Source: Eubacteriales bacterium (GTDB taxonomy: Bacteria; Bacillota; Clostridia; Oscillospirales; Butyricicoccaceae). Taken from it: 59,020 nucleotides of DNA. The stretch's first letter is position 1; each line of letters opens with the position of its first letter. The stretch is taken from the NCBI GenBank assembly GCA_030540435.1, contig JAUNWG010000008.1, forward strand, positions 1 to 59,020, read 5' to 3'. Below, one piece after another: positions 16,450 to 26,360 of the stretch. A program made the translations under genes and the position numbers. The notes under the pieces are model-generated. The model searched no databases. It saw nothing but the letters and a program-made list of their open reading frames with translations, and had not been told where the DNA came from.

Positions 16450-17733
16450 GTGATTGAGACCTTAAAAAACGCTTGGCGTGTCCCGGAACTGAGAAAAAAG
16501 CTGATTTATACAGCGTTCATCATTCTCCTGTTCCGGTTAGGCTCCTCTATTCCTGTACCTTATATCGACGTTACGGCACTTGCACAGTATTTTGATTCTG
16601 TATCGGGCACGATGCTCGGCTACATGAATGTATTTTCTGGCGGCGGCTTGTCGAGGGCTACGATCTTCGCCATGTCCGTCACGCCGTATATTAACGCTTC
16701 CATCATTATCCAGCTGCTCACAGTTGCCATTCCGGCGCTGGAGCGGATGGTGCGTGATGAGGGCGAGGAAGGCCGGAAGAAGATTTCAGCCATCACCCGT
16801 TATCTGGGTGTTGCGCTGGGCCTTCTCCAGGGCTATTCCTACTACGTTCTGCTCAGAAGCAACAGCCTGATCAAGGAAACCGACTTCTGGCATGGAGTGG
16901 TCATTGTACTGACCTTCACCGCTGGTACGGCGCTCATCATGTGGATGGGCGAGCTGATTACCAAGAACGGTGTAGGCAACGGCATCAGCATCCTGCTGTT
17001 CGCCGGTATCGTTTCCAGAGGCCCGTCTATGGCATCCTCCATGGTCGAGCTTGTCCGCGGCGGCGGCATCAGCGTCTTCATTGCGGTGCTTATCGTTGTG
17101 ATCTCTCTGGCAATTGTTGCCTTTGTTGTCTTTATTTCTGAAGCAGAGCGCAGGATTCCGATCCAGTATGCAAAGCGGGTCGTTGGACGCAAGATGTATG
17201 GCGGTCAGTCGACGCATCTGCCGATCAAGGTAAATGCTTCCGGCGTTATGCCGATCATCTTCGCAGCATCCATCATGTCCATCCCGTCCACCATCCAGAT
17301 GATGGTGAACCCGAAGGCTGGCTCGCTTGCCGAAACGATCTTCAACCTGTTCTCGTCCAGCAATCCGTTTTACATTGTGCTGTATGTCTTGCTGATCTTT
17401 ATGTTCAGCTACTTCTATGCAGCGATCCAGTTTAACCCGATCGAGATTGCGAACAACCTCAAGAAGAACGGTGGATTTATTCCGGGCTTCCGTCCGGGTC
17501 GTCCGACCTCCGACTTCATCACGAAGGCACTTGGCAAGGTCACTTTCCTCGGTGCGATCTTCCTGAGTATTGTCGCTGGTGTTCCGCTGATCGTTGGTGC
17601 GTTCAACTCCAGCCTGAGCGGTGTCGCTCTGGGCGGTACCTCGGTACTGATTCTGGTCGGCGTAGCACTGGAAACGGTTCGTCAGCTGGAGAGCCAGCTC
17701 ATGATGAGAAATTATAAGGGATTCCTTGAATAA
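16450..17733 (+). CDS. secY: Protein translocase subunit SecY
   Basis: SecY forms the protein-conducting channel of the Sec translocon. The 427-aa product has ten predicted membrane segments, the amphipathic N-terminus and signature regions MLGYMNVFSGGGLSRATIFA (plug) and GMGNGIS-like GVGNGISILLF. Cytoplasmic loops carry RRIPIQYAKR and the C-terminal MMRNYKGFLE. It starts with GTG at 16450, right after rplO, which suggests translational coupling. It ends in the promoter for adk. Confidence 0.98.
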   Translation: MIETLKNAWRVPELRKKLIYTAFIILLFRLGSSIPVPYIDVTALAQYFDSVSGTMLGYMNVFSGGGLSRATIFAMSVTPYINASIIIQLLTVAIPALERMVRDEGEEGRKKISAITRYLGVALGLLQGYSYYVLLRSNSLIKETDFWHGVVIVLTFTAGTALIMWMGELITKNGVGNGISILLFAGIVSRGPSMASSMVELVRGGGISVFIAVLIVVISLAIVAFVVFISEAERRIPIQYAKRVVGRKMYGGQSTHLPIKVNASGVMPIIFAASIMSIPSTIQMMVNPKAGSLAETIFNLFSSSNPFYIVLYVLLIFMFSYFYAAIQFNPIEIANNLKKNGGFIPGFRPGRPTSDFITKALGKVTFLGAIFLSIVAGVPLIVGAFNSSLSGVALGGTSVLILVGVALETVRQLESQLMMRNYKGFLE

Positions 17734-17738
17734 AATGC

Positions 17739-17767
17739 TTGCATTTCTTGGAATCAGTGGCTATAAT
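17739..17767 (+). promoter_or_regulatory. Internal promoter for adk-map-infA and the alpha operon
   Basis: TTGCAT (17739-17744) and TATAAT (17762-17767), spacer 17, lie directly after the secY stop and 16 bp before the adk start. It would allow separate expression of the downstream genes. Confidence 0.65.
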
Positions 17768-17783
17768 AGAGGAGATCGAAAAA

Positions 17784-18419
17784 ATGAAACTCGTTTTATT
17801 GGGCGCTCCGGGCGCCGGTAAGGGTACACTGGCTGCATACCTCATCGAGAAGATGGGTATCCCGTCGGTATCCACCGGTAATATGCTCAGAGAAGCAATT
17901 AAAAATCAGACCGAGCTGGGTCTGAGCGCAAAGAAGTATATGGATGCGGGCGACCTCGTTCCGGATGAAGTTGTTATCGGCCTCATCAAGGACCGTCTGG
18001 CACAGCCGGACTGTGCAAACGGCTGCATTCTCGATGGCTTCCCGCGCAACATTCCTCAGGCTGAGGCATTGGAGCAGGCTGTACCGATGGACTGCGCACT
18101 GTCCCTGGAGATCGATGATTCTGTCATCGTCAACCGTATGGGCGGCAGACGCGTTTGCCTGAAGTGCGGCGCTACTTATAATGTCAACAGCGCAGCAATG
18201 GCTCCGAAGCAGGAAGGTATCTGCGACAACTGCGGAGACCCGATCGTGATCCGCAAGGATGACGCACCGGAGACCGTACTTGCTCGCCTCAAGACCTACC
18301 ATGAGCAGACCGAGCCGGTCAAGGGCTTCTATGAAAACCTTGGCAAGCTGAAGGTTATCGAGATCGACAACGACTTCGAGCGCACCAAGCAGCTTGCATG
18401 CGAAGCACTGGGGATTTAA
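17784..18419 (+). CDS. adk: Adenylate kinase, zinc-lid type
   Basis: It interconverts ATP and AMP with two ADP. The 211-aa product has the P-loop GAPGAGKGT at residues 7-15, STGNMLR, the AMP-binding DGFPRN and a long LID domain with CxxC...CxxC (CLKC and CDNC), the zinc-binding form of Gram-positive bacteria. The ATG at 17784 follows GAGGAG; an in-frame ATG at 17739 overlaps the -35 box and is rejected. Confidence 0.98.
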   Translation: MKLVLLGAPGAGKGTLAAYLIEKMGIPSVSTGNMLREAIKNQTELGLSAKKYMDAGDLVPDEVVIGLIKDRLAQPDCANGCILDGFPRNIPQAEALEQAVPMDCALSLEIDDSVIVNRMGGRRVCLKCGATYNVNSAAMAPKQEGICDNCGDPIVIRKDDAPETVLARLKTYHEQTEPVKGFYENLGKLKVIEIDNDFERTKQLACEALGI

Positions 18420-18424
18420 ACGAG

Positions 18425-19192
18425 ATGATCAGAGTTAAATCCAGAAAAGAACTGGAATTAATGCGTCAGGCAGGACGAATCACCGCAGCGGCACGCGCCG
18501 CTGCGGCTCGTGCTGTCCGGCCAGGGGTCACCACAGGTGAAATCGATAAAATCGTACGGAGAACCATTGAGCAGGCAGGGGCGACCCCGTCTTTCCTCGG
18601 TTATGGGGGGTTCCCGGGAAGCGCCTGTGTTTCGATCAACGATGAAGTCATCCATGGCATCCCCTCGCGATCCCGTGTCATTCACGAGGGTGATATTGTC
18701 AAGGTGGACGTCGGTGCTTATATCAACGGCTTCCACGGCGACTGTGCCTGCACTGTTCCCTGCGGGGAGGTGTCGGAGGAGGCAAGACGGCTCATCGCAG
18801 TGACCCGACAGAGTTTCTATGAGGGCATCAAGTTTGCCCGTAAGGGTAATCGAATATCAGACATTTCCCATGCCATTCAGACCTATGTAGAAGCGCAGGG
18901 CTTTTCGCTCGTGCGTGATTACGTGGGACATGGCGTAGGTGCTAATCTGCATGAAGATCCGGAGGTACCGAACTTCGGACGGCCTGGACACGGCGTGCGG
19001 CTTATGCCGGGAATGACTCTGGCCATTGAGCCTATGGTAAATGTTGGTACGTATGAGGTGAAGACCTTGTCTGACGGCTGGACCGTCAAGACAAAGGACG
19101 GAAAGCTGTCTGCGCACTACGAAAATTCGGTCGCTATCACCGAGGGAGAGCCGTATATTCTGACGCTCCTTGAAAACGGAGAAGAATGGTGA
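18425..19192 (+). CDS. map: Type I methionine aminopeptidase
   Basis: It removes the initiator Met from nascent chains, acting as a di-metal enzyme. The 255-aa product has the metal ligands expected of the pita-bread fold: VDVGAYINGFHGDCA (two Asp), GHGVGANLHEDPEVPNF (His) and the two Glu in AIEPMV and YENSVAITE. The ATG at 18425 is 5 bp from the adk stop, with only a weak ribosome site, so coupling to adk is likely. Confidence 0.97.
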   Translation: MIRVKSRKELELMRQAGRITAAARAAAARAVRPGVTTGEIDKIVRRTIEQAGATPSFLGYGGFPGSACVSINDEVIHGIPSRSRVIHEGDIVKVDVGAYINGFHGDCACTVPCGEVSEEARRLIAVTRQSFYEGIKFARKGNRISDISHAIQTYVEAQGFSLVRDYVGHGVGANLHEDPEVPNFGRPGHGVRLMPGMTLAIEPMVNVGTYEVKTLSDGWTVKTKDGKLSAHYENSVAITEGEPYILTLLENGEEW

Positions 19193-19333
19193 GAGCAAGA
19201 CGCCGAACCCACATTATTTGAAATTTTCCCGCCGCGGCTGCGGACAGGCGATGCTGCGTCTGATCCATTTTAGTGCGGGAGGCCTGGCAAATATGCAGGG
19301 CTGTAGACTTATTTGACCTATGGAGGAATTGAG
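19193..19333 (+). other. Intergenic stretch between map and infA
   Basis: This 141-bp gap holds a GC-rich region with short complementary segments but no convincing gene. Many clostridia have a KOW-domain RNA-binding gene between map and infA; I see no such frame here. A 21-codon frame at about 19252-19317 lacks a ribosome site and is not called. Confidence 0.5.
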
Positions 19334-19752
<419 letters not shown>

Positions 19753-19786
19753 TTCCCAGTCAACCACACAGGAGGTGCGTTAATAA

Positions 19787-20152
19787 ATGGCAAGAATTGC
19801 CGGTGTAGACCTTCCGAGAGAAAAGCGCGTAGAAATTGGCCTGACCTACGTCTACGGCATCGGCCGGAAGCTGTCCAATGAAATTTTGAAGAAAGCGGAG
19901 ATCAATCCGGATACCCGCGTTAAGGATCTGACCGAGGCAGAAGAGATCAAGCTTCGTGAAGTAATCCATGATTATACTGTAGAAGGCGACCTGCGCCGTG
20001 AAGTTGCGCTGAACATCAAGCGCCTGGTAGAAATCGGCTCTTATCGTGGTGTCCGCCACAGAAGAGGCCTGCCGGTTCGCGGCCAGCGTACCAAGACCAA
20101 CGCTCGTACACGCAAGGGCCCGAAGAAGACCATTGCGAACAAGAAGAAGTAA
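19787..20152 (+). CDS. rpsM: Small ribosomal subunit protein S13
   Basis: S13 forms intersubunit bridges and contacts P-site tRNA. The 121-aa product starts [13 protein letters not shown], has a helix-two-turn-helix, and ends in the basic tail [25 protein letters not shown] precedes it. Confidence 0.98.
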   Translation: MARIAGVDLPREKRVEIGLTYVYGIGRKLSNEILKKAEINPDTRVKDLTEAEEIKLREVIHDYTVEGDLRREVALNIKRLVEIGSYRGVRHRRGLPVRGQRTKTNARTRKGPKKTIANKKK

Positions 20153-20168
20153 GGAGGCGTACTGAAAA

Positions 20169-20570
20169 ATGGCTAAGGCACAGAAGAAGGGCGCCGTTTC
20201 TCGTAAGCGCCGCGTAAGCAAGAACATTGAAAAGGGTGCGGCTCATATCCGTTCCTCCTTTAACAATACCATCGTAACCATCAGCGACCTGAACGGCAAT
20301 GCGATTTCCTGGGCATCTGCTGGCGAAATGGGTTTCCGTGGCTCCCGTAAGTCCACCCCGTTCGCAGCACAGACTGCTGCAGAGACCGCTGCAAAGGCTG
20401 CAATGGAGCACGGCCTGAAGACTGTTGAAGTATACGTCAAGGGCCCGGGTTCCGGCCGTGAGGCTGCTATCCGCGCACTTCAGGCAACCGGTCTGGAAGT
20501 AACCATGATCAAGGATGTTACCCCCATCCCGCACAATGGCTGCCGCCCGCCGAAGAGAAGAAGAGTTTAA
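20169..20570 (+). CDS. rpsK: Small ribosomal subunit protein S11
   Basis: S11 lies on the 30S platform near the mRNA exit. The 133-aa product has [15 protein letters not shown], and ends [20 protein letters not shown], the typical C-terminal tail where the Asn-Gly motif is often an isoaspartate site. Confidence 0.98.
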   Translation: MAKAQKKGAVSRKRRVSKNIEKGAAHIRSSFNNTIVTISDLNGNAISWASAGEMGFRGSRKSTPFAAQTAAETAAKAAMEHGLKTVEVYVKGPGSGREAAIRALQATGLEVTMIKDVTPIPHNGCRPPKRRRV

Positions 20571-20588
20571 TAAGGAGGATACAGACCT

Positions 20589-21182
20589 ATGGCAAAGAAC
20601 ACACAGCCGATCCTTAAGCGCTGCAAGACTCTGGGTATTTCTCCGGCAGTTCTGGGCGTTTCCAAGGAAACCAAGAGAAATCCGAAGCAGTCCAGAAGAA
20701 AGCAGTCTGAATATGCAATGCAGCTGAACGAAAAGCAGAAGGTCAAGTTTATTTACGGCGTTCTGGAGAAGCAGTTCAGAAAGTATTACGAGAAGGCTGC
20801 AAAGATGGAAGGCAAGGCCGGCGAGAATCTGCTGAGCCTGCTGGAGACCCGTCTGGATAACGTTGTATTCCGTCTGGGCTTCGCTAAGACCCGCCGTGAG
20901 GCGCGTCAGCTGACTTCCCACGGTCATTTCACCGTAAACGGTCAGAAGGTTGACATCGCATCCTACCGCGTAAAGCCGGGTGATGTCATCGCTGTTCGCG
21001 AGAAGTCCCGTTCCAGCGCTAAGTTCAAGGCACTTGTTGAAGAGCTGGGCGCAACCTCCTGCCCGAAGTGGCTGGAGAAGGAGAAGGACAGCTTTGAAGG
21101 TAAGGTAATCGCAATGCCGCAGCGCGACGACATCGACTACGAAGTTGCCGAGCACCTCATCGTCGAGTTGTACTCCAAGTAA
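20589..21182 (+). CDS. rpsD: Small ribosomal subunit protein S4
   Basis: S4 is a primary 16S binder and the alpha-operon translational regulator in some bacteria. The 197-aa product has the S4 domain (RLDNVVFRLGFAKTRREARQ) and the HFTVNGQKVDIASYRVKPGD strand. No zinc cysteines are seen in the N-terminal part, so this is the zinc-free form. Confidence 0.97.
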   Translation: MAKNTQPILKRCKTLGISPAVLGVSKETKRNPKQSRRKQSEYAMQLNEKQKVKFIYGVLEKQFRKYYEKAAKMEGKAGENLLSLLETRLDNVVFRLGFAKTRREARQLTSHGHFTVNGQKVDIASYRVKPGDVIAVREKSRSSAKFKALVEELGATSCPKWLEKEKDSFEGKVIAMPQRDDIDYEVAEHLIVELYSK

Positions 21183-21242
21183 GATTTGCCCTCATTTGTT
21201 TGTTTCATTATTTCGCCGACTGATAAGGAGGGTATCATTTAA

Positions 21243-22190
21243 ATGATCGAAATTGAAAAGCCCCGTATAGACTGCGAAAATCTTGCAGAAGATGGCTCCT
21301 ACGGCAAATTTGTCGTTGAACCGCTTGAGCGCGGCTATGGAACCACGCTTGGCAACTCCCTTCGCCGCATCCTGCTGTCGTCCCTGCCGGGCACGGCTGC
21401 GAGCAGCATTAAGATCGCCGGCGTACAGCATGAGTTCTCCACCATCCCCGGTGTAAAGGAGGATGTGACCGAGATCGTGCTGAATGTCAAGGGCATCATC
21501 GCAAAGCTTTATTGTGACGGACCCAAGACCGTTTACATTGAAGCAAGCGGAGAAGGCACTGTGACTGCTGGTGATATCCACACCGACGGCGAGGTAGAGA
21601 TCCTCAATCCGGAGCTGCATATCGCAACTCTAATGAGCGATGCACGCCTGTCTATGGAGATCACGCTGACGAATGGCCGCGGCTATGTTTCGGCTGAGCG
21701 CAACAAGCAGTACCAGACTGCGATCGGCGTTATCCCGGTGGACTCGATTTATACGCCGGTCTATAAGGTAAACTACACAGTTGAAAATACTCGTGTCGGC
21801 AATATGACCGATTATGATAAGCTGACGCTGGAGGTTTGGACCGACCGTACGATCACTGCAAAGGATGCAGTATCGCTCGGCGCCAAGGTACTGACTGACC
21901 ATCTGACGCTGTTCGTAGACCTCTCTGAGGAAATCGGTTCCCATTCCACCGTCGTTGAAAAGGCAGAGACACAGCATGATAAGGTACTTGAGATGACGAT
22001 TGAAGAGCTGGACCTGTCCGTCCGTTCGTTCAACTGCCTCAAGCGTGCCGGCATCAACACGGTAGAAGATCTGATCAATACTTCTGAAGACGACATGATG
22101 AAGGTTCGTAACCTCGGCAAGAAGTCGCTGGAGGAAGTCATCTTCAAGCTGGAAGCAATGGGCCTGTCCCTTGCGAAGAATGAAGACTAA
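21243..22190 (+). CDS. rpoA: RNA polymerase alpha subunit
   Basis: Alpha dimerises to start RNAP assembly, and its C-terminal domain contacts UP elements and activators. The 315-aa product has the N-terminal domain ([20 protein letters not shown]), a flexible linker near residue 235, and the alphaCTD ([22 protein letters not shown]). Length is normal. TAAGGAGG lies 7 bp before the ATG. Confidence 0.98.
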   Translation: MIEIEKPRIDCENLAEDGSYGKFVVEPLERGYGTTLGNSLRRILLSSLPGTAASSIKIAGVQHEFSTIPGVKEDVTEIVLNVKGIIAKLYCDGPKTVYIEASGEGTVTAGDIHTDGEVEILNPELHIATLMSDARLSMEITLTNGRGYVSAERNKQYQTAIGVIPVDSIYTPVYKVNYTVENTRVGNMTDYDKLTLEVWTDRTITAKDAVSLGAKVLTDHLTLFVDLSEEIGSHSTVVEKAETQHDKVLEMTIEELDLSVRSFNCLKRAGINTVEDLINTSEDDMMKVRNLGKKSLEEVIFKLEAMGLSLAKNED

Positions 22191-22279
22191 TTCACCCCAA
22201 ACCACACCGCGGAACCCCGGCGCTTTGCCGGGTGGCTCCGCAAGGATAGATAGACCTGAACCAAAGGAGGTATTTTCTC

Positions 22280-22621
22280 ATGGCCGGAAACCGTAAACTC
22301 GGCAGAACCACTGACCATAGAATGGCAATGCTCAGAGCAATGGTAACCTACCTGCTGGAAAACGGCAGAATTGAGACCACTGTTGCAAGAGCCAGAGAAG
22401 TTCGTCCTCTCGCTGAGAAGATGATCACGCTCGGTAAGAAGAACACCCTCGCTACCCGCCGCCAGGCAGCAGCTTTCATCACCAAGAAGGAAGTTGAAGC
22501 TAAGGTATTTGGCGAGCTGGCTGAGAAGTATGCAGACCGCAATGGCGGCTACACCCGTATCGTAAAGATCGGCCCGCGCCGCGGCGATGCTGCTGAAATG
22601 GCTATCATCGAGCTTGTTTAA
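22280..22621 (+). CDS. rplQ: Large ribosomal subunit protein L17
   Basis: The 113-aa protein lies at the exit tunnel. It starts [19 protein letters not shown] and ends with the [19 protein letters not shown] signature. It is the last gene of the superoperon; an 89-bp gap with a GC-rich hairpin separates it from rpoA. Confidence 0.98.
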   Translation: MAGNRKLGRTTDHRMAMLRAMVTYLLENGRIETTVARAREVRPLAEKMITLGKKNTLATRRQAAAFITKKEVEAKVFGELAEKYADRNGGYTRIVKIGPRRGDAAEMAIIELV

Positions 22622-22646
22622 TTGATTTTATAATCATTTGACATTC

Positions 22647-22692
22647 AAAAGGGATTGTTTCGAGCGCATGCTATCGGAACAATCCCTTTTTC
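22647..22692 (+). terminator. Terminator of the ribosomal superoperon
   Basis: A long stem pairs AAAGGGATTGTTTCGA with its near-complement around GCGCATGC and runs into five T. It is the first strong terminator since the rpsJ leader, more than 15 kb upstream. Confidence 0.9.
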
Positions 22693-22769
22693 TTAGCGCT
22701 GATTTGTGAAGAATCTGCAAATTTTGTTCCACAGCGGCTTCGGCAGCACAGTTTGTGCACTTTCCTGTA

Positions 22770-22798
22770 TTGAAACCGCAAAAGCGGAGTGCTATAAT
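22770..22798 (+). promoter_or_regulatory. Flippase gene promoter
   Basis: TTGAAA (22770-22775), 17-bp spacer, TATAAT (22793-22798), 51 bp before the ATG at 22849. Confidence 0.7.
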
Positions 22799-22848
22799 CA
22801 ATTGAAATCAATATTATATTGTGTAATTTAGAATGAAGGAAGTTTGAT

Positions 22849-24273
22849 ATGGCGCAGAACAGATATAAAAGGCTGATGGGCAATACGATTATTTTTGCCA
22901 TCGGCACATTTTCCTCCAAGGTGCTTGTATTCCTCATGCTGCCGTTCTATACCAATATCCTCAGCACGGGTGAGTATGGTACAGTAGATGCACTGATCAA
23001 TGTAGGCCAGCTGATGATCCCGATCGCTTCGGTCGGCATCAATAATGCAGTCATCCGCTTTGGCTTGGAAAATAATACAGATAAAAACAGCGTGCTGAGC
23101 AGCGGTCTGTACACCATATTGGCAGGCTTTGCATGCCTTGCCGTTGTGTCGCCGATCCTGCGGTATTTTATGGACTTTATGTCCGGGTATACCATTGCGG
23201 TACTGGCGTTTGTGCTGGCTTCCAGCCTGCGCACGCTGTGCATCCAGTTCGCGCTCAGCCTCGGCTATAACAAAATGTATGCGGCGAACGGCATCGGTAA
23301 CACGTTCCTGAATATTATCCTGAATATCATTCTCCTGCCGCATTACCGCGTTATGGGTTATATCCTCGCCAATATCATTGCCGACCTTGTGCTCGGTCTG
23401 GTGATGTTTTTCCTTGCGAAGGAATATAACTATATTGTCTCGCCATTCAGCAAGCGCTATGACCGCAAGCTGGCAAAGCAGATGCGCCAGTATGCACTGC
23501 CGCTGGTTCCGCAGACGGTCTGCCAGTGGATCATCAACATGTCCGACCGCTACCTGATTATCTTTTTTATCAACACAGAGGCAAACGGACTGTATGCCGC
23601 GGCAAATAAAATCCCGAATGTCCTGCTGATTGTGGCAAACCTGTTCGCGGATGCATGGCAGATTTCCGCGGTCAAGGAGAGTGACCCGAAGGAGCAGGTG
23701 GACTTTTTCAGCAAGGTGCTCGGCGCGTATTCCTCCATTGCATTTATCGGCAGCTCAGGCTTGATCATGGTATCCAAGTTTGTCATGACCTTCATGGTAG
23801 GCAAAGACTTCTTTATTTCGTGGCGGTTCATCCCGATCCTGACGCTGGCGACGACGTTCGGCCTGCTGTCCACCTTCCTTGCGAGCGTGTATATGCTCAA
23901 GCTGCGCAGCAGGAATTCGATGGTCACGACGATGATCTGTGCAGGCGTCAATATCGTGCTCAACTGTATCCTGATTCCGACGTTGGGCAAGATCGATCCG
24001 TTCTACGGCGCGCTGGGCGCAGGTATTGCAACCTTTATCAGCTATTTCGTACTGTTCATGATCCGTGCGATCAACACGCAGAAGTATCTGAAGATTCGCT
24101 GGAATATCAAAAAGACGGTATGCAGCGTAGTTATCCTGTTCGTGCAGGCAATCATCATGTCTGTGCAAACCCCACTGTGGTTTGTGCTCGTTCCGGCGCT
24201 GTTTGTGCTGCTGTTCGTGCTCAATGCACGTGAGATCCTGCTTTCTATCAATAAACTGCTGCGTCGCGGCTGA
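22849..24273 (+). CDS. Polysaccharide flippase (Wzx/RfbX-like, MOP superfamily)
   Basis: The 474-aa product has 12-14 hydrophobic segments, the N-terminal LPFYTNILSTGEYGTVD signature of oligosaccharide flippases, and a central basic loop near residues 205-215 (FSKRYDRKLAKQMRQY). Such proteins move lipid-linked sugar units across the membrane. SpoVB and MurJ are relatives, but the N-terminal motif fits the Wzx/PST branch better. It is a single gene with its own promoter, placed between the ribosomal superoperon and the nusA operon, without nearby glycosyltransferases, so its substrate is unknown. Confidence 0.85.
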   Translation: MAQNRYKRLMGNTIIFAIGTFSSKVLVFLMLPFYTNILSTGEYGTVDALINVGQLMIPIASVGINNAVIRFGLENNTDKNSVLSSGLYTILAGFACLAVVSPILRYFMDFMSGYTIAVLAFVLASSLRTLCIQFALSLGYNKMYAANGIGNTFLNIILNIILLPHYRVMGYILANIIADLVLGLVMFFLAKEYNYIVSPFSKRYDRKLAKQMRQYALPLVPQTVCQWIINMSDRYLIIFFINTEANGLYAAANKIPNVLLIVANLFADAWQISAVKESDPKEQVDFFSKVLGAYSSIAFIGSSGLIMVSKFVMTFMVGKDFFISWRFIPILTLATTFGLLSTFLASVYMLKLRSRNSMVTTMICAGVNIVLNCILIPTLGKIDPFYGALGAGIATFISYFVLFMIRAINTQKYLKIRWNIKKTVCSVVILFVQAIIMSVQTPLWFVLVPALFVLLFVLNAREILLSINKLLRRG

Positions 24274-24318
24274 GTTTGGGGCGTATCTGAAAACCTAGGA
24301 AATTTGGCAAATTTTTTC

Positions 24319-24347
24319 TTGCATCATGCGCACCTGCGTGTTATAAT
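24319..24347 (+). promoter_or_regulatory. Promoter of the rimP-nusA-infB operon
   Basis: TTGCAT (24319-24324) and TATAAT (24342-24347), 17-bp spacer, lie upstream of an 80-nt leader. Confidence 0.75.
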
Positions 24348-24378
24348 ATTTATTGTTAGTGTAAGAATTACGATCCGA

Positions 24379-24405
24379 GGAGAGTGGGGCAACCCACTCT
24401 TTCTT
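24379..24405 (+). terminator. Leader hairpin/attenuator before rimP
   Basis: AGAGTGGG (24381-24388) and CCCACTCT (24393-24400) form a perfect 8-bp stem with a GCAA tetraloop, followed by TTCTT. A hairpin of this type upstream of rimP is familiar from other Firmicutes and probably attenuates the operon. Confidence 0.65.
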
Positions 24406-24429
24406 ATTGCTATTGTTGCGGAGGTAAAA

Positions 24430-24894
24430 ATGACAGCAAAAGAAGTCTGTAAACGTGTCTGGGAAATGAGTGAACCGTTTGCACAGGAAATGGGCGTTAC
24501 GCTGTGGGATGTGACCTTTGAGAAGGAAGGCGGCCAGTATATGCTGACCATCACCATCGACCGTGCAGGGCATACCGATATCGATGATTGTGAAAAGCTT
24601 TCCCGTGCGGTCGACCCGCTTCTGGATGATAAGGCTTTTGATTCGCTGCCGCCGTATACGCTGTGTGTTTCCTCAGCCGGACTGACGCGCAGGCTCAAGC
24701 GGCCGGAGCATTTTGCGGCGTTTCTCGGCAGCGAGGTAGAGGTAAAATTCTACCGCCCGATCGACGGCAGCAAAACAGCAGTCGGCATCCTGCAGGCCTA
24801 TGACGAGGGCCGCGTCACACTGGATGTGGACGGCCGTGTCACGGTATATGAGCCGAAGGATATCGCAGCTGTCCGCCTAAACGTAACGATTTGA
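24430..24894 (+). CDS. rimP: Ribosome maturation factor RimP
   Basis: RimP assists 30S maturation around S12. The 154-aa product has the N-terminal alpha/beta domain (EMGVTLWDVTFEKEGGQYML), DIDDCEKLSRAVDPLLD, the PYTLCVSSAGLTRRLKRPEHF core and an SH3-like C-terminal domain. Ser-Ala-Gly replaces the more usual Ser-Pro-Gly in the core. The ATG at 24430 follows CGGAGG; upstream open frame to 24304 overlaps the promoter. Confidence 0.95.
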   Translation: MTAKEVCKRVWEMSEPFAQEMGVTLWDVTFEKEGGQYMLTITIDRAGHTDIDDCEKLSRAVDPLLDDKAFDSLPPYTLCVSSAGLTRRLKRPEHFAAFLGSEVEVKFYRPIDGSKTAVGILQAYDEGRVTLDVDGRVTVYEPKDIAAVRLNVTI

Positions 24895-24963
24895 CGTGAA
24901 AAATCCTATAAAAGGGTATGACTGCGCGTTTCAGCGCACACAATAAGGAGTGAATACCAAAAA

Positions 24964-26070
24964 ATGAACGCAGAGTTTTTTGCAGCGTTGGAGCAGCTGG
25001 AAAAGGAAAAAGGCATTCCGGTAGAATACATGCTCGATCGCGTGGGTCAGGCATTGCTGACTGCATATAAAAAGGACAATGACGGCCTGAAATGTGACAA
25101 TGTTTACGTTGAGCCGGATATGGAAGAGAAAACCATCCATATGTACGTAGCCAAGGAGGTCGTAGACGAGGCGGAGGATCCGCTGACGGAGATCTCTCTG
25201 GAGGACGCAAAAAAGATCAGCCCGCGTGTTACGCTGGGCGATACGGTACGTGTTGACGTACAGACCAAAAAATTCGGACGCATTGCGGCACAGGCTGCAA
25301 AGCAGGTCATTATTCAGGGTATCCGCGAATCCGAACGCGGTATGGTGTACAACGAGTACAGCTCCCGTGAGCATGAGATCCTCAGCGCAGTGGTCAGCCG
25401 CATCGACCCGCGCACGGAGAACATCATTCTGGAAATGATCAGCGACGGTGAAAAGACCGAGGCTGTTCTCACCAAGAATGAGCAGGTACCGGGCGAGAAT
25501 CTGACCGAAGGTCAGCGCATCAAGGTATTTGTCGTCGAGGTACGCAAGGGCACCCACGGCCCGCAGGTCCTCATCTCCCGCACCCATCCGGGTCTGGTCA
25601 AGCGCCTGTTCGAGCTGGAGGTACCGGAGATCCACGACGGCATTGTCGAGGTCAAGTCCATCGCCCGTGAGGCAGGCAACCGCACCAAGATCGCGGTTAT
25701 GACCCATGATGAAAAGGTCGACCCGATCGGCGCTTGTGTCGGCCCGCGCGGCGCGCGTGTCGGCAGCATTGTCAACGAGCTGTCCGGCGAGAAGATCGAC
25801 ATCATCAAGTATTCCGAAGACACGGCGACCTTTGTTTCCGAGGCGCTCAGCCCGGCCGACGTCATCAGCGCGGTCATGCTGCCGGATGGCAAGAGCTGCC
25901 GCGTCACTGTGCCGGATGACCAGCTTTCACTGGCGATTGGCAAGGAAGGCCAGAATGCCCGCCTTGCTGCCAAGCTGACCGGCTGCAAGATTGACATCGG
26001 TTCGGAGAGCGCTGCCAAGCAGCAGGCGGCAGAGGCAGACGATGAGCTGATCGCTGACGACGAGGCATAA
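24964..26070 (+). CDS. nusA: Transcription termination/antitermination factor NusA
   Basis: NusA binds RNAP and modulates pausing, termination and antitermination. The 368-aa product has an N-terminal RNAP-binding domain (residues 1-125), an S1 domain (from about 130), and KH1 and KH2 domains with DPIGACVGPRGARV and LAIGKEGQNARLAAKLTG. There are no C-terminal acidic repeats, as expected outside proteobacteria. AAGGAG at the expected distance gives the start. Confidence 0.97.
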   Translation: MNAEFFAALEQLEKEKGIPVEYMLDRVGQALLTAYKKDNDGLKCDNVYVEPDMEEKTIHMYVAKEVVDEAEDPLTEISLEDAKKISPRVTLGDTVRVDVQTKKFGRIAAQAAKQVIIQGIRESERGMVYNEYSSREHEILSAVVSRIDPRTENIILEMISDGEKTEAVLTKNEQVPGENLTEGQRIKVFVVEVRKGTHGPQVLISRTHPGLVKRLFELEVPEIHDGIVEVKSIAREAGNRTKIAVMTHDEKVDPIGACVGPRGARVGSIVNELSGEKIDIIKYSEDTATFVSEALSPADVISAVMLPDGKSCRVTVPDDQLSLAIGKEGQNARLAAKLTGCKIDIGSESAAKQQAAEADDELIADDEA

Positions 26071-26084
26071 AGGGGGACGGCACA

Positions 26085-26360
26085 GTGCAGAAAAAAAAGA
26101 TCCCGATGCGCCAGTGTGTCGGCTGCCGCGAGATGAAGCCTAAGCGTGAGCTGATCCGTGTGGTACGTTCACCGGAGGGGGAGATCGGCTTGGATTTCCG
26201 GGGCAAGAATCCCGGACGCGGCGCTTATGTCTGCCCGGATGCGGCATGTCTGGCACGTGCCAGAAAGGGCAGGGCGCTGGAGCGTGCGTTTGGCTGTCCT
26301 GTGCCGGATGAGGTATATGACCGCCTGTGTGAACAGATGGAGCAGAATGCCGATGCATGA
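26085..26360 (+). CDS. rnpM: RNase P modulator RnpM (YlxR family)
   Basis: The 91-aa product has RQCVGCREMKPKRELIRVVR and GRGAYVCPDAACLARA, the hallmarks of YlxR. In Bacillus this protein binds RNase P RNA and modulates its activity. It starts with GTG at 26085 following AGGGGGA. It shares a short overlap with the next gene, and this position between nusA and infB is conserved in Firmicutes. Confidence 0.92.
   Translation: MQKKKIPMRQCVGCREMKPKRELIRVVRSPEGEIGLDFRGKNPGRGAYVCPDAACLARARKGRALERAFGCPVPDEVYDRLCEQMEQNADA

Noticed and set aside
19252..19317. Short gene between map and infA
   Set aside because: 21 codons, no ribosome site, no resemblance to the KOW-domain protein often found there.
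24284..24429. Extended N-terminus of RimP from 24304
   Set aside because: Overlaps the promoter and leader hairpin, and MTAKEVCKRV at 24430 is the expected start with CGGAGG before it.
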